64,000 nt of DNA. Origin: Apostichopus japonicus. Taxonomy: Eukaryota; Echinodermata; Holothuroidea; Aspidochirotida; Stichopodidae. Of the stretch, positions 48,973 to 60,184 are shown piece after piece. Below the pieces are notes generated by a model, which saw nothing but the letters and a program-made list of their open reading frames with translations, did not search any database and had not been told where the DNA came from. The stretch is from positions 12,999,001-13,063,000 of the forward strand of contig NC_092570.1 in the NCBI RefSeq assembly GCF_037975245.1. Reading direction: 5' to 3'. Position 1 is the stretch's first letter; each line of letters starts with the position of its first letter. The translations under genes were made by a program, and so were the position numbers.

Positions 48973-49890
48973 GAGTTTTTTTTATGCAGGTAGGTTCGTA
49001 CTATTGTGTATATTGAATAGCCAATCACAGCCAAGTTCATTTTGACGTCATCAAATATGACAAGGAAAGCATGAAACACTTAATATTTAAAGTCGATAAG
49101 ATCAACCTGACGTGCTAGCCTGATGCAACAACAATGCTGCAGTAATCTCTAGCGAAGCTATTCCTTTAGCTTTAGCCTACACCGACTAAATTTTTAGTTT
49201 TTTAATATGAAATCTGTGTTCGTTCCAAAATTTTGGAAACCTGGTAAGAATTCTTTGCCACAAATTTCCTATCTTAGAGATCTTCTTAACGTATCTTTGT
49301 GCACACGAATTGTTCAGGGAGTAGTTTTGCGAAATTTGCAGTTGACACAAAGTATTATTATTTAGTCAGTTATTGAAAATTGAAATAATAACAGACCTAC
49401 AAATTGTATCATTAAAAGGCTACTAGGTTAGGCCTAATAATCATTATTCTAAGTTTTGCCTTCACAGCTTCAGTGACACACATTACAAAAGATCTAGCAT
49501 TTATCTAAGAAAGAATCAGAGGAACATTTTTTCTTGTATGTGATGTGTTGAAGATAATACTGTATTTGTATTGAGTTCACAGTAAAGGTTGCACTTGGGA
49601 AGTAATAAAAATGCGAAGAAATGAAATACATTTCTGAACAAAAAAATGCTTGGTTTGGGAGAAAATAAAAGATAAAAACGAGCTAATGACAACAACAAAA
49701 ATTTTCGGCAGATGTGAGATTCGAACTCACAATGCTCATACAGCATCAGATTGACATTGTTTACAAATCTTACTGCTTTAGAGCGAGTGACACGTACATA
49801 TTTGATGACGTCAAAATGAACTTGGCTGTGATTGGCTATTCAATATACACAATGGTACGAACCTACCTGCATAAAAAAAAACTTGCCTCC
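48973..49890. repeat. Inverted repeat pair enclosing a tRNA-like sequence
   Basis: Arms of about 90 bp at 48973-49063 and 49800-49888 match at well over 90 percent in inverted orientation (TATGCAGGTAGGTTCGTAC, CAATCACAGCCAAG, TGACGTCATCAAATATG). Near the right arm, on the minus strand, 49704-49790 shows a B box (GAGTTCGAATC) and a weak A box, possibly a decayed tRNA-derived SINE. The element class is unknown. Confidence 0.6.
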
Positions 49891-50608
49891 CGCTCTAATT
49901 GGTACCATGTAAAGTAATAAAGATGAATGAAAAATATATCAAATAGAAAGTTAGTCAAGTAGTCTAAATTTTGAGTTCATAATATGCCGTTGAATAATTC
50001 CTTTACAAAGAATGCATCATTCATTAAAGGTTAAATTAAACCTTTTAATTACTAACATAGCAGTACGTAATGAATAAAACATACCTTCATATGCTTCTTA
50101 AAACTATCAAACTTGTTAATAAAGAATAACCAAATTGGGAATTTAAAGGTAAACAGACAGGTCAAAGTTCCCATTCATATAGAAGTGTATGAAATTCTGA
50201 GTAAGATGGTCTCTGAAAAAGTCAAAATAGCAGCTGCACTTTTCAAGTAATATCCACTTTAATTTTAAGCTGACAAAATTTGATAGCAAAATGTCATAAC
50301 CCCTCTGACAGGGTGCTATTACTTCAGTTGAAATATCATAAACCACCCCCCCACCCAAAAAAAGTATATATATATATATATACTTTTTTTTTTTAGGGGG
50401 GGGGGGGTTATGATATTTCAAATGAAGTAATAGCTACCTGTCTTCATACCTTTAATCTTTGATTCTATGAATGCTCACACATTTGCCAGAGAAACATTCA
50501 GAGACCTAAGTTTTGGACTTACCTTATCTGGTCTTACTATGCACCTTAAATATTAGCCCTTCAAAAATATATTTGTAAAATGTTGTTAATGGAATGGCAA
50601 AATGAATA

Positions 50609-50797
50609 TTAAAACAAATGAAATTTAAAAATCCTGCCAATTGCAACTGTGATGGAGTCCCAAACTGGTGAGCTTGTTGAATCAAAAATGAAAAAGAATT
50701 GGGTTGGCCTCCTGTCTGGACCTTGGCCCAGCAGAAAAGGTTGGGTACACTTCAGGGGCTTCTCCTTAACAAATTGGCCAACGTTGGTGCACACAGC
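50609..50797 (-). pseudogene. SAMD3-like exon, shortened
   Basis: The minus-strand acceptor is TTTCAGGTAG, with the frame starting at 50797. It encodes CTNVGQFVKEKPLKCTQPFLL, PTQFFFIFDSTSSPVWD and SITVAIGRIFKFHLF, then a stop. This aligns by eye to the first two thirds of the exon at 40780 (QPFI ... FIKAIDVCFKLFYVF) but lacks the YP...WEFIQ end, so it is truncated or prematurely stopped. It lies 3.5 kb downstream of the SAM-like first exon on the same strand and could be its last exon; intermediate exons were not found. Confidence 0.5.
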
Positions 50798-50899
50798 CTA
50801 CCTGAAACGACAAAGTTATTTCAAATCATTATTACCCAGTTAAAAATGTGTGGTTATGGATATAATGGACAGATTTTTTTAGTTTATAATTCTGTGGTA

Positions 50900-52170
50900 C
50901 ACTTTAGTTGACAAAATAACGTCTTTACATCACTATCAATTTTGTCTATTAAAAACTATCCAACAGTTGAAGCAGGAAGGGTAATAACCTTTACACCAAA
51001 CACAACAAATGGTCCTTACCTTTGGTACTGCACTAACAGAACAATACACTGTGTGTAGTCATATATAACGCTCTTAGGATATTCCCTTTTAGGGGTTAGA
51101 AGTTCAATCAATCTTTTGGCATAAGTTTCTCTCTCTACTGCATAGGACCATTAACATCCCTGTTGTAAGCAATCATTCAGATTTTCCAACACAGTTGATA
51201 GATTAATTCTATTTTCTGTCCATATTAATTTTGTATTCCCTTGTGAATTAAATAGTGAAAGGGGATACATCTTTGTTGTATAATTAACTGGTAAAGGGCA
51301 ACGTTGTTAATTATTGATATTCCTTTCAGACCCTGACTGGTTTTCTACATTATTACTCATTGCTGTCTGTACTATGAATGAAGAAGTTACTCAACATCAC
51401 AGATAGTACCCATCTTAAAAGTAGATGAATCTTGTGTTTGCTTTGGAGGGTGTTTCATTTGCTATGTCCATACACTGTGTATAGGCATTTGTAACTCTCT
51501 TCGGATATTCGCTTTTAAGGGGTTAGAAGGTCATGCAATCTTTTGGCATAAGTTTCTTTCTCAGCTGCGTAGGACCATTAACATACCTGAATTGTAATCA
51601 ATCATTCGGATAATCCAACACAGTTCAAGTTTAATTGTATTTTCTGTCCATATTTGCATTCCCTTGTGAATTAAATAGTGAAAGTGGTTCAACTTTGTTG
51701 TATTAACTGGTAAAAGGCAATGTTGTTTAATATTGGTATTCCTTTAAGGCTCTGACTGGTTTTCTACAGTATTACTCATTGCTGTTTGTACTGTAAATGC
51801 TATTTAACCTTAATGCCATGTAGTATTTTTCTCCCGTATATTGAGGTTAAATTGATATAGGCCTAGTCCTAGTGAACTTTGTAAAGAGGGACATACATAT
51901 ATATTATTAGCTATTGCTATTCATGGTAGTTATGATTGAACATTGCAATTGTTTGTCGTCCGAAGTTGATTGTTTCTACTATTATTTTGTAATTTTCTTT
52001 CAGGAAATTTCCCCTTATTCCGAATTTTCCACCTGTAAATAAATGTATCCAAAAACAACCTGGTAATTCTACTGTCTCTGTTTCAACTTTCAGTTTGTGA
52101 CGTTACATCTTGATACGTGAAATAACAAAAAATCATAAAGGAAAACGTTCATTAAGAAAACACAATTCCT
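50900..52170. other. Non-coding stretch with a local two-copy repeat
   Basis: Two related segments of about 350 bp, 51055-51370 and 51480-51800, share CTTTTGGCATAAGTTTCT, AATTAAATAGTGAAAG and GACTGGTTTTCTACA. They are a diverged tandem duplication about 420 bp apart. No gene was identified. Confidence 0.6.
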
Positions 52171-52184
52171 GGACCTTAGCTGCA

Positions 52185-53914
52185 CAGTGGCGTCGCCAAG
52201 GGGGGCCAGGGGGGGGGGGGGGCACGTGCCCCCCTGGAAAACCTAGTGCCACCCCGAGTGCCCCCCCATCTGAGATTTGGGTTGGTAAAAAAAAATATAT
52301 ATATTTTGTTATATTTAACTCCCATCATCTGAGTTGGTTTTTCATAAGGACAAAGAAGCACAGTAATTCGTATTTTCTTCAAATGAGCTGCGAAAAATGA
52401 AAACGTTTATCCTTGAACGTCGGGTATCGAAGTCGTAACCCGCGCCATCACAACAGGTGTCGATATGTACATTGAATGTGTCAGTGCTCACGCCATACCA
52501 GCGGATATACACGTCCGCTTCGCGAGCTACATGACTGTGAGAAGGGAGGGTACTGCAATATGTTGCCTTGGTCTGAGGTTGACAGGTTAGGAGCTGACGA
52601 AATGTGAGAATGTGAGGGTCCGCAGGCACCATACTTGCCTATATTTGTGGACCCATATATTAACCCTGTTGTGTAGGGGGTGCAGAGGTCATTTGAGGTC
52701 AGATGCTTGTAGGAACAAATGGCGAATGTTCACACCTGCATACTGAGCCATACTCGATGTGTGATCAAACTTTGGATTGCATGGTGAGATCCCTGATAGA
52801 AGCCAATAACGATGCTGGAACCTGTTACATCTTAATAGATAATGGGCGAAAACGAGAAGGACAAGAAAGGAGTCGGGGTCATGCACACATTAATTCAACA
52901 AATGTAGGTTCTATTGATATAGGGTTAGGCATAATATCGACAGCATGCGGTTCATATCCTCTGCAAAATTCTGCGCCTTGTTAAAATCATTACCTCAAAA
53001 ATAGCAATTTCTGGATATATCTTCAGATCGAATTTAGCATCAAATGTGGCAGCATTTTGCATCTAGCCCATCCTCCATATGCGAAAATTTTCCAAAGGGG
53101 AGGGGGGCAATGGCGGTGGAACCGGGGGGCCTGGGGGCTCAGCCCCCCAATGAAAAAGTTGAGGGGGCAAATGCATGATGAGCCCCCCCCCAATATTTAC
53201 CAAGGCTCCGAAACATGCATCTGCCCATTTTTCAATGCATACTTGTCGATCTGTCCGATGCACACGTATACTATATAGGTGTGATCATTTTAGTAAATGC
53301 TGGGGGGACCCTCGGCCCGTCCCCTGGCTATAGACCACATTGTCACCCCAACCGCGTCTTCACGCCCCGTGAAAAGTGGAAGCAGTGAGTGTGAGTACCG
53401 GTGAGCGCAACACAACTTCGTCTTAAGCCAATGACTTGCTTCATTTCAGCCAGTTCTCCAACATCCCCTTACTACACTCAAAAACGTCTTTGCGAGTACA
53501 CTACGAGTAATAGCTACTCTCTTAAAACACCATCGAATATACAAATTACAATTTTTTTCTACAGACTTTTACGTGCAATCTGAGAAATTGCAGGCTTGAG
53601 ACCCATATTTTAGGGCTAGGTATTTGCAGCATAACACACTCGGGAAGTGCCGTTTCCGGCCATCTGGGGGCTTGAAAAACCCAAAATTTTCTTGTACGCT
53701 CCGCGCCAACCGATGGTGGCGCTCCGCTTAGATAGTCTCTACACATTAGCCCCCCCGCCCAATAATTTTCCCGTTCCGCCGCGCCTGGAGGGGCACCCCT
53801 CCCCTTAGACCCCTCCCACAGGACGGCGATCCGTATCCACCTAAGTGCCCCCCCCCATCAAATGCTGGTGCCCCCCCTGTGCCCCCCAGACTGAAAAGTC
53901 TGGTGACGCCACTG
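52185..53914. mobile_element. hAT-like element, 1730 bp, with 8-bp target duplication
   Basis: Termini CAGTGGCGTCGCCA and (reverse complement) CAGTGGCGTCACCA; target duplication TAGCTGCA at 52177-52184 and 53915-53922. The edges are G/C homopolymer-rich. The interior carries the conserved family core at 53638-53735. Short open frames up to 96 codons show no transposase motif, so the copy is non-autonomous. It is inserted between the two SAMD3-like exons of the 10.5 kb element. Confidence 0.85.
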
Positions 53915-53985
53915 TAGCTGCATTAACTTCTGGCCCATTACTCATAGGCCTAACATTAGCCTTAGGCATAGGCCTTACCTCCGAA

Positions 53986-54056
53986 CACAGGCACTCGTAA
54001 CGTTATGTAGGCGTGTTTATATACTATACACCTACATAACGTTACGAGTGCCTGTG
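53986..54056. repeat. Perfect 26-bp inverted repeat with 19-base loop
   Basis: Arms 53986-54011 and 54031-54056 are exact reverse complements (outer bases CACAGGCACTCG, inner bases TTATGTAGG). The loop CGTGTTTATATACTATACA has further pairing. Flanking CCTCC(G/A)AACA words on both sides suggest a small duplication. It may be a young foldback insertion; a hairpin RNA is possible but unproven. Confidence 0.8.
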
Positions 54057-54247
54057 CCTCCAAACAACTAGCCAATGTGTTAATGTGTATGGTACCAAGC
54101 CTAATGTTAAATGTTTCCGCTACACTGTTAAGCGTAACGTTTAAGAGCCTAGCCAATCGACTGTAGGCAACGACGACCTGCGGCCATGGCAACCTTCTAA
54201 ATTCTATATAATTTCACGTTCTTTCAACATTTGCTTGTTAACCTTAC

Positions 54248-54311
54248 CTCCAAACAACTGAATACCATCACGTCCAAATCCGCTTTCTTCAAGCCACTGC
54301 GAAACTGACAT
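54248..54311 (-). CDS. First exon with SAM-domain-like start
   Basis: ATG at 54311 (minus) opens MSVSQ then WLEESGFGRDGIQLF, and the exon ends at a good donor (GTAAGG, 54247-54242) in phase 1. W-L-x-x-x-G-[FL]-x-x-[YD]-x-x-x-F is the first helix of sterile alpha motif domains, and SAM domains open many SAMD3-like proteins. The start lies 314 bases inside the right terminus of the 10.5 kb element and points inward, so the element terminus would supply the promoter. Only 21 codons are available, so the call rests on motif, splice site and context together. The next SAM exon was not found. Confidence 0.45.
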
Positions 54312-54930
54312 GTTTTAAGATGTAAAACGACAAGAACGAGCGAAGGCAAACGAGTAAAAAAAATGGCGTAACTACAAATATTTCTGTATTCGAAGAAACG
54401 CGTACTGACTGATTGGTTGATCCTTCACTCCAAAGTAAGAGTGAGCGTTCTTAGCATTTGATTGGCTCATTTGTTCACTCCTTTGTAAAGAGTGAATATT
54501 AAGTACTTTAGCTTTGAAATACGAAGATTTCTGTTGTCTAATGGAGTGAATTTCCGCTCCTTTGGAGTTAATTTTTTTTCACTCCGTGAAAAGAGTGAAA
54601 AGTTCACTCTTTTGTTTTTAGAGTGTAAAGACATTTGGTTAAGTATGTAACATATAGCCACACTCTGTAAGTGTAATGTAAATTAGCCATTTATATTGCA
54701 ACATTGGCATAGTATTTACCTAACACTATCTATGGTCCTTGGTAACACATATCAGACATTATGCTCAATGTGGTTAGCTACATCTACATGTTCCCCATGG
54801 GACATCCCATATCATTGCTGCCATAAAGCGGTGCAAATGCTATATCTTTAATTACCTCCCAGGGTACCCTATACACCTAGGTGAAGAGAGGCAATTGAGA
54901 TTAAGTGTCTTCATTAAAGATACATACACA

Positions 54931-55312
54931 GATACTAGCTCAATGCTACCTATCACCGGATAGCTGACAAGTTGGCCTTTCATGGCATTAACAATTTTCT
55001 GTATCATGACCATGTAGATATTTTGCTATTCGAGCCGGAAGTTTTCGTCACTTTTAAACAAGCCTCTTCACTCAGTGGTAAACAGTTTTCCTACGCTACT
55101 CCTCGGAAGCCTAAAGGGTTCTAAAACTGCCTCAATTGACCCAATTTTTTCACCACATGTACTTCCATTCATGTTCTCCAACATGCAAGCCACAAAAAAC
55201 TAGATTATGATTGATAACAGGTAAAAAAAGATGTTCTTCGCTGCTTGTTGGCACTTACCTGAAGAAGAACAATTGAAGGGATGGATATAGACTCTAATAG
55301 GAGTATGCCCCC
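54931..55312 (-). repeat. Dispersed repeat D, copy 2
   Basis: Inverted match to 3458-3840, including CTTGCATGTT, GTGGTGAAAAAATTGGG and CACCGGATAGCTGACAAGTTGG (read on either strand). Frames are broken differently in the two copies. Confidence 0.7.
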
Positions 55313-55319
55313 TTAATTG

Positions 55320-58300
55320 AGAGATGAATTTTTTTCATACCAAATTGATACTTTTTATAGTCGTCACTTTATAAACCACAACAGAATTCTATGCAATTAT
55401 CATTTTTGGTCCATAAAGATGTCTTTTCAGAGATTTCAGTATGCACTGTGCAGTGTGTAAATACACATGATATGAGCAATACTGTGTAAGCAGTAACCAG
55501 GTCTACATCTGCAACAACATTTCCAGTCACCAATTTTGATAAGCTTGACCAAGTTGGGTGCATTTATGAATTCTTGCATGTTTTATTGGTATCTGGGTCA
55601 CAGTCCACTTGGTCTGGCTTGCCATACCTGCAGAAACATCATCTGGAGAAGGGTCAGCGGGGAGGGCTGTTTCTTCTCTGGCTCTGAAATGTGATGAAAA
55701 CTACTATTGTTTAGCTCAGCTGATTCCTCCCAAACTGACCTACAGGACATACCCCAATGTATTCCTGAACTGTTTGGAACATGTTAAACTGATATTGCCT
55801 GTCACTCCAGTGCAACTGTTAAGTTACTTAGAATAAGAGAATTAACTTGAAGGGGTTCTTTGCCAAAACTAGATCATTGGGATTTGTAAACCACAGCCTA
55901 ACTGTAAAAGTATGTACAGTAGTCTAAAGGAAAGCTTACTGGAATGCTATCTAGATACACAGTTCACCTCAATAACATATCCAGTCCATTTAAAGGTTCA
56001 TGCATAGGTTGTTACAATATATTAAAGACATGTATTGGGGACAAGAGGTAGATAGGGGGCATAATTTTTGATAAAACATTCAAATTTGTTGCTTGTCAAA
56101 GAACAACAATGTCAAATTACCTTATTCTCCATGGGTGGCAAGCACTGGTTCCTATAGTTACTACAGTAGATCTCCCATGATGTATCAGGATATCTATTTC
56201 TGCTGTCAGAGTTGTTTGGAATTTGTTGTTACCTCATCTAACCAGTTGAGTCCATTGATACAACAATCATTCAAAGTATATAGCTGTGAATACTGAGGAC
56301 TTGGCACATTACCTTTCTCTAAAAATTGACAAACAACAGAAAATTTATGATAGGCTGAGTAGGCTCAAAACCCCTTGATGCACATATGCAGGAGCAGAAA
56401 ATGCATACCATTGTGGATTATTTGCTAAATAAGACTCAAAACATTCTCTGTCCAGGGTATTAGCACTCAGCAGCCACTCCACTTAGGATACAGAACCCTA
56501 CAACATTGTGCTACAGCTGGTGTAGACTTGGTCTAGGAAGTAGGATACTAACATAGCGCCACTTACGGCCACTATGATTATGAACCTGGGGCCTAGGCCT
56601 AAGCTAACAACATTATGGGTATTTCATGCATTGAAACCGAGTTTTTGTCCTTAGTTTAACACAAGGTACTTCCAACTTTAGCAAAAATAACCTAATATAT
56701 GGGTACCATGTACTTAAGCCTACAAGAGCAGAGGGTATATGCCATGACAATATAGTTTCTCTTTCCAGTATGTCTGTAAAGATGGGTCAATATTTGGATT
56801 AACCTTCAAAATATGTTTTTGGTGGTTTGTTACTTTTTAAAAATCTATCAAAATCAACTGATCTGAAAGGACCAAATCAGCTGGTTAATGTCAAATGGTG
56901 GCTTCTGAACCTTTCTGCAAACTTTCTCCAAACATTGCACTCAATATGATTAATAGGCTACTATTTTATTTGTAGTCGCGTTCGGGTTTGTGTGTGGTTG
57001 AAGTGAGACCCAGCCCTGTTATAATATTAACTCAATGACAGTCACTTGGACATGTATCAGTGTTGTTTGTAGGTTCCACATAGGGTTTGAATAATTCCTG
57101 TTGATTTCTCAACAAGTGAAATGTTTTTTTGTCAGCAGGAGTAATGAATGAAAACCTCATTATTAGCCTTGTTTACTCATTAATGCTCAATTGAATATAA
57201 TATTTGGATTAATTCTACTGTCGATAAGCACAAACTTGTAAATGGCCAATGAGATGGATTCCTTATGTGTATACTTTTCCAATGCTGAGGAAAAGAAATT
57301 AGCTTGTTGTGTTGTGTACTCTTCTCAAGATGTTTTATGAGCAGGAAGATTAAACATGTTAAAACGTCTAGAAGTTGATTTTTCCAAAAATCTTTGGACA
57401 ATTGTATTCAGATTTTAGTACGACTGTGTCAATGAAAGGTTTGCACATACTATGGGCTTTTTAATTTTTTTTCCTTCAAAATCTTATAAAATTTGGCTTG
57501 AAATTAGTGTGTAGGGTAGGTAATTAAGTCTTCTAATACAAATGTGTAGGTCCCCTATGAGTACACATGCCACATTAACTTTCATGTTGCTGTTATTAAT
57601 GTGTATGAGCATAAAGTTGTGGAGCACATTTAGGGCGGTGTAGATCCCTTGAATTTTATCCTCAGTCCTTGAAGTTTTATATGGTCAGACTATAGTGTGC
57701 CTTATTAATGTTTTTGTCGTTTATACCTGCAAGCATTCTCATTTCTTGCCTTAATCTCTTTTACAGATGAAAAGAAGAACTTAGCTTTCTTTCTGTTGCC
57801 ATTGCTTTTTAGAGGACGGGCAAAGAAAAGCGGATCTACTACGGTACTAGTTGCCTTCAAGCATTCATAGTAAGCAAAATCATTAATTATATATATTTTT
57901 TTGGTATTCTTTTGGTGGTACACCTTTTGGTTCATACCAGCTCAGCTGAAAGTTTGTTTAACCTCATAAACTTGGTGTGTTGTTGTTTATAGTAAGCAGA
58001 AGAATGCTACTTATTGTGCTAGTGGTCAAAGGTCATTTGAGGTTAACAAGGGCCAAACACTTAAAACCTTGTAAATATGCTAACTTAAAGAGTGAAAGTT
58101 AGATGAATCTCATATCTGATGCATATAGGTTTGCCAACATGAGTACATGAATCCCATTGATTATAGTAGAGGTCAGAGGTCATTAGAAGCCACCAGGGCA
58201 ATTTTTTTTAATTACACTAGTGATGAAATGGGGGAAGGTTCAATAAATTTCATCGTCGGTATGTAAACCCTGGTCATAATAATGAAGTGATCCGGTACTT

Positions 58301-58510
58301 GGTAGTGCAAGGGAAAGGTCATTTGACATTAATGGGGTGGGCGTTACACTTTGAAACCTTGTCAAGATAACTATGTTGACTTTCCTGACCTGTTTTTTCT
58401 TTTAATTATACTGGTCCACAGTATCATAGCATTGTGCAGAAGTCTTAAAACTCTGTCTATCCACCTGTTTTTGTAACATTTTATTTGCAACTCGAGGAGT
58501 TTATTTTCTT
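55320..58510. other. Stretch upstream of the decayed SAMD3-like copy
   Basis: A/T-rich, with no supported gene. A 56-base minus-strand segment, 55628-55683, has an acceptor (CATTTCAG) and a donor (CAGGTATGG) in the right places and could be a small exon, but has no partner. The open frames at 55609 and 56093 have no motifs. Confidence 0.35.
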
Positions 58511-58520
58511 TAATTTGCAG

Positions 58521-58838
58521 TCGGTGACAAGTGTTAGAGGACTACTGCAAGACAATATCGAAGGATGAGCGACCACAGCCATTCATTCTGTTCTTAGGAG
58601 AGAGCAAAGGTTCCTCTCAGCATTTTTTGTGATAATTGAGAGACATCCAATAATGCAGTCCTCACTCCTAACGGCAGTAGACTATTTGTTTTTAAGTCAT
58701 TATGTGTTGGACATTAACTTTCAAACTCAATGTAAGGGGGTTTGGGAGTTTTTCCATGCTGAGGTATATGAACTTGGTTTTATCAAAAGTCGTTCACTGA
58801 GTGCCTTTGGAGCTTTCGTAGCAAACAGAAGTGTTTAA
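58521..58838 (+). pseudogene. SAMD3-like terminal exon, frameshifted copy
   Basis: The acceptor TTTAATTTGCAG precedes 58521. Across two frames the sequence keeps LEDYCKTISKDERPQPFILF, then after a shift in a T-run near 58625 VIIERHPIMQSSLLTAVDYL, SHYVLDINF and GVWEFFHAEVYELG. This parallels the exon at 40780 block by block (QPFI, then a hydrophobic strand, then YVxDI, then WEF). The broken frame makes this a pseudogene unless the T-run length is an assembly error. A GGGCAA palindrome array follows 1.1 kb downstream. Confidence 0.6.
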
Positions 58839-58839
58839 G

Positions 58840-59895
58840 GGTCAAAGTGTCTTGCAACAAACTTTTCAAATGGTTTCTCGGTATTAACCTGACATGTTTA
58901 CATTTTAAGGTTGCTTTAGTTTCATATATATTTACATATTAAAGGGAAATAGTAACTGTTTGCCTTGGCAAACTGTACCTACAAAAAATCTGTATTTTTT
59001 TTGGGGGGGGGGGGTGGGGGTAGATCTGTTATTGTATACAGTTGTGAAAGGTTGAGGCAGGGTTGGTATATCAAACAAACATTTAATTTTGTGTGTTTAA
59101 CAGATCAGGTGCCAGCAGTGTCCCTATGATCACTTATAATTGTGATCTTGAAGCTGGTTTTATTTCTAGTATGTAGAATCAATGTGGGATGTGTAACCAT
59201 TTGGCTTTTGTTTGAAAAGATGTTTAAATTTTACAGTTCATCAATCATCTAAGCACAATCAAAATGTTAGCAAAATATGCCTTGGCTCCTTGTTAAAGCA
59301 ATTGCAGATACAATGGTGTATCAATATTTTTCGGATTGTGTGTCCTTGTTTAAAACATAAAATGGTTAGCTTCAATGGACTATATGTTGGAAATTATCAG
59401 TGATATTATATTCACTTATTAAGACCAGAGTTGCTTGAAAGAGACCAACATTAAGCTGTACATGGTTGTGTGTTGCACCTGTACCTTGTGTAGTTGATGT
59501 CAACATACAGGAGGTCTTCTGTGGTCAACACATTTCAAGAACTGAATATAGTAAACAATGGCAAAATATGGATAGCTAATATTTTCAGCTTTAATATTGT
59601 TGATATGTGTTTATCCCCATTGTGAGTTTATGAAATTATTGCTTTGGATGGAAGTCACAGATCATTTAACTAGGTAAATAGAAGTCAAGCACTGAATGTT
59701 GTGAGAATTCATACTGGAGGAACAATCTGAAGTCGGCTAAGACCAGAAAAAATAAAAGTATGAAAAACATGTATTACTTTTTTTTCTTTATCATTCTCTG
59801 TTTAAGCTTTATAACCTATTAAATAAACCTAGTTGTATGAAAAATGTTACAATCCAATGTTGGTATTGTATTAGTTAACCAACCACTATTATTTT
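58840..59895. other. Stretch downstream of the decayed SAMD3-like copy
   Basis: A/T-rich with a G-run at 59002. No gene or clear repeat. Probably old 3' UTR and intergenic sequence. Confidence 0.4.
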
Positions 59896-59904
59896 TAACT
59901 AGCT

Positions 59905-60179
59905 GTTGGGCAAGAATCATTGGGTAAAGAAAATCCATTGGTAAAAGGTTTTACACAACCATTGGGCAAATCGCTGACCAACATTGTTGGGTAAAGGCGT
60001 TGGGCAAAGGTGTTGGGCAAAGGTGTTGGGTATTTATTTAACCGTTTGCTGGGCAAAATCATTAACCAACTTAGTTGGGCACTTTTTTGCCCAATATCAA
60101 CCAGGAGGCATACGGACCCAACGGTTGTGTAAATAATTGCCCAGGTTGGGCAATAATTTGCCCAACAATTTTAAGAGTG
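59905..60179 (+). repeat. GGGCAA/TTGCCC palindrome array, right terminus of an element
   Basis: Many TTGGGCAA and TTGCCCAA words, ending CAACAATTTTAAGAGTG at 60179, directly followed by TA. The end is the same type as GTTTTTAGAGTG-TA at 54625. No matching left end was found in the window. Confidence 0.65.
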
Positions 60180-60184
60180 TATTG

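Larger units (their letters stand above)
44134..54625 (-). mobile_element. Putative 10.5 kb element with CACTCTAAAAAC termini and TA duplications, carrying a SAM-domain gene
   Basis: The left end CACTCTAAAAACAAATGAGTG and the right end (reverse complement) CACTCTAAAAACAAAAGAGTG are each preceded by TA (44132-44133 and 54626-54627). Both subterminal regions are arrays of GAGTGA/TCACTC palindromes (44134-44360 and about 54430-54625). Inside lie a SAM-like first exon (54248-54311) and a SAMD3-like exon (50609-50797), both on the minus strand, plus a nested hAT-like element and a foldback array. TA duplications fit several DNA-transposon superfamilies. No recognisable transposase was seen. The alternative is two independent relics that happen to face each other. 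Confidence 0.6.

Noticed and set aside
55628-55683. 56-base minus-strand exon candidate with good splice signals
   Set aside because: Too short to identify, with no partner exon in phase nearby.
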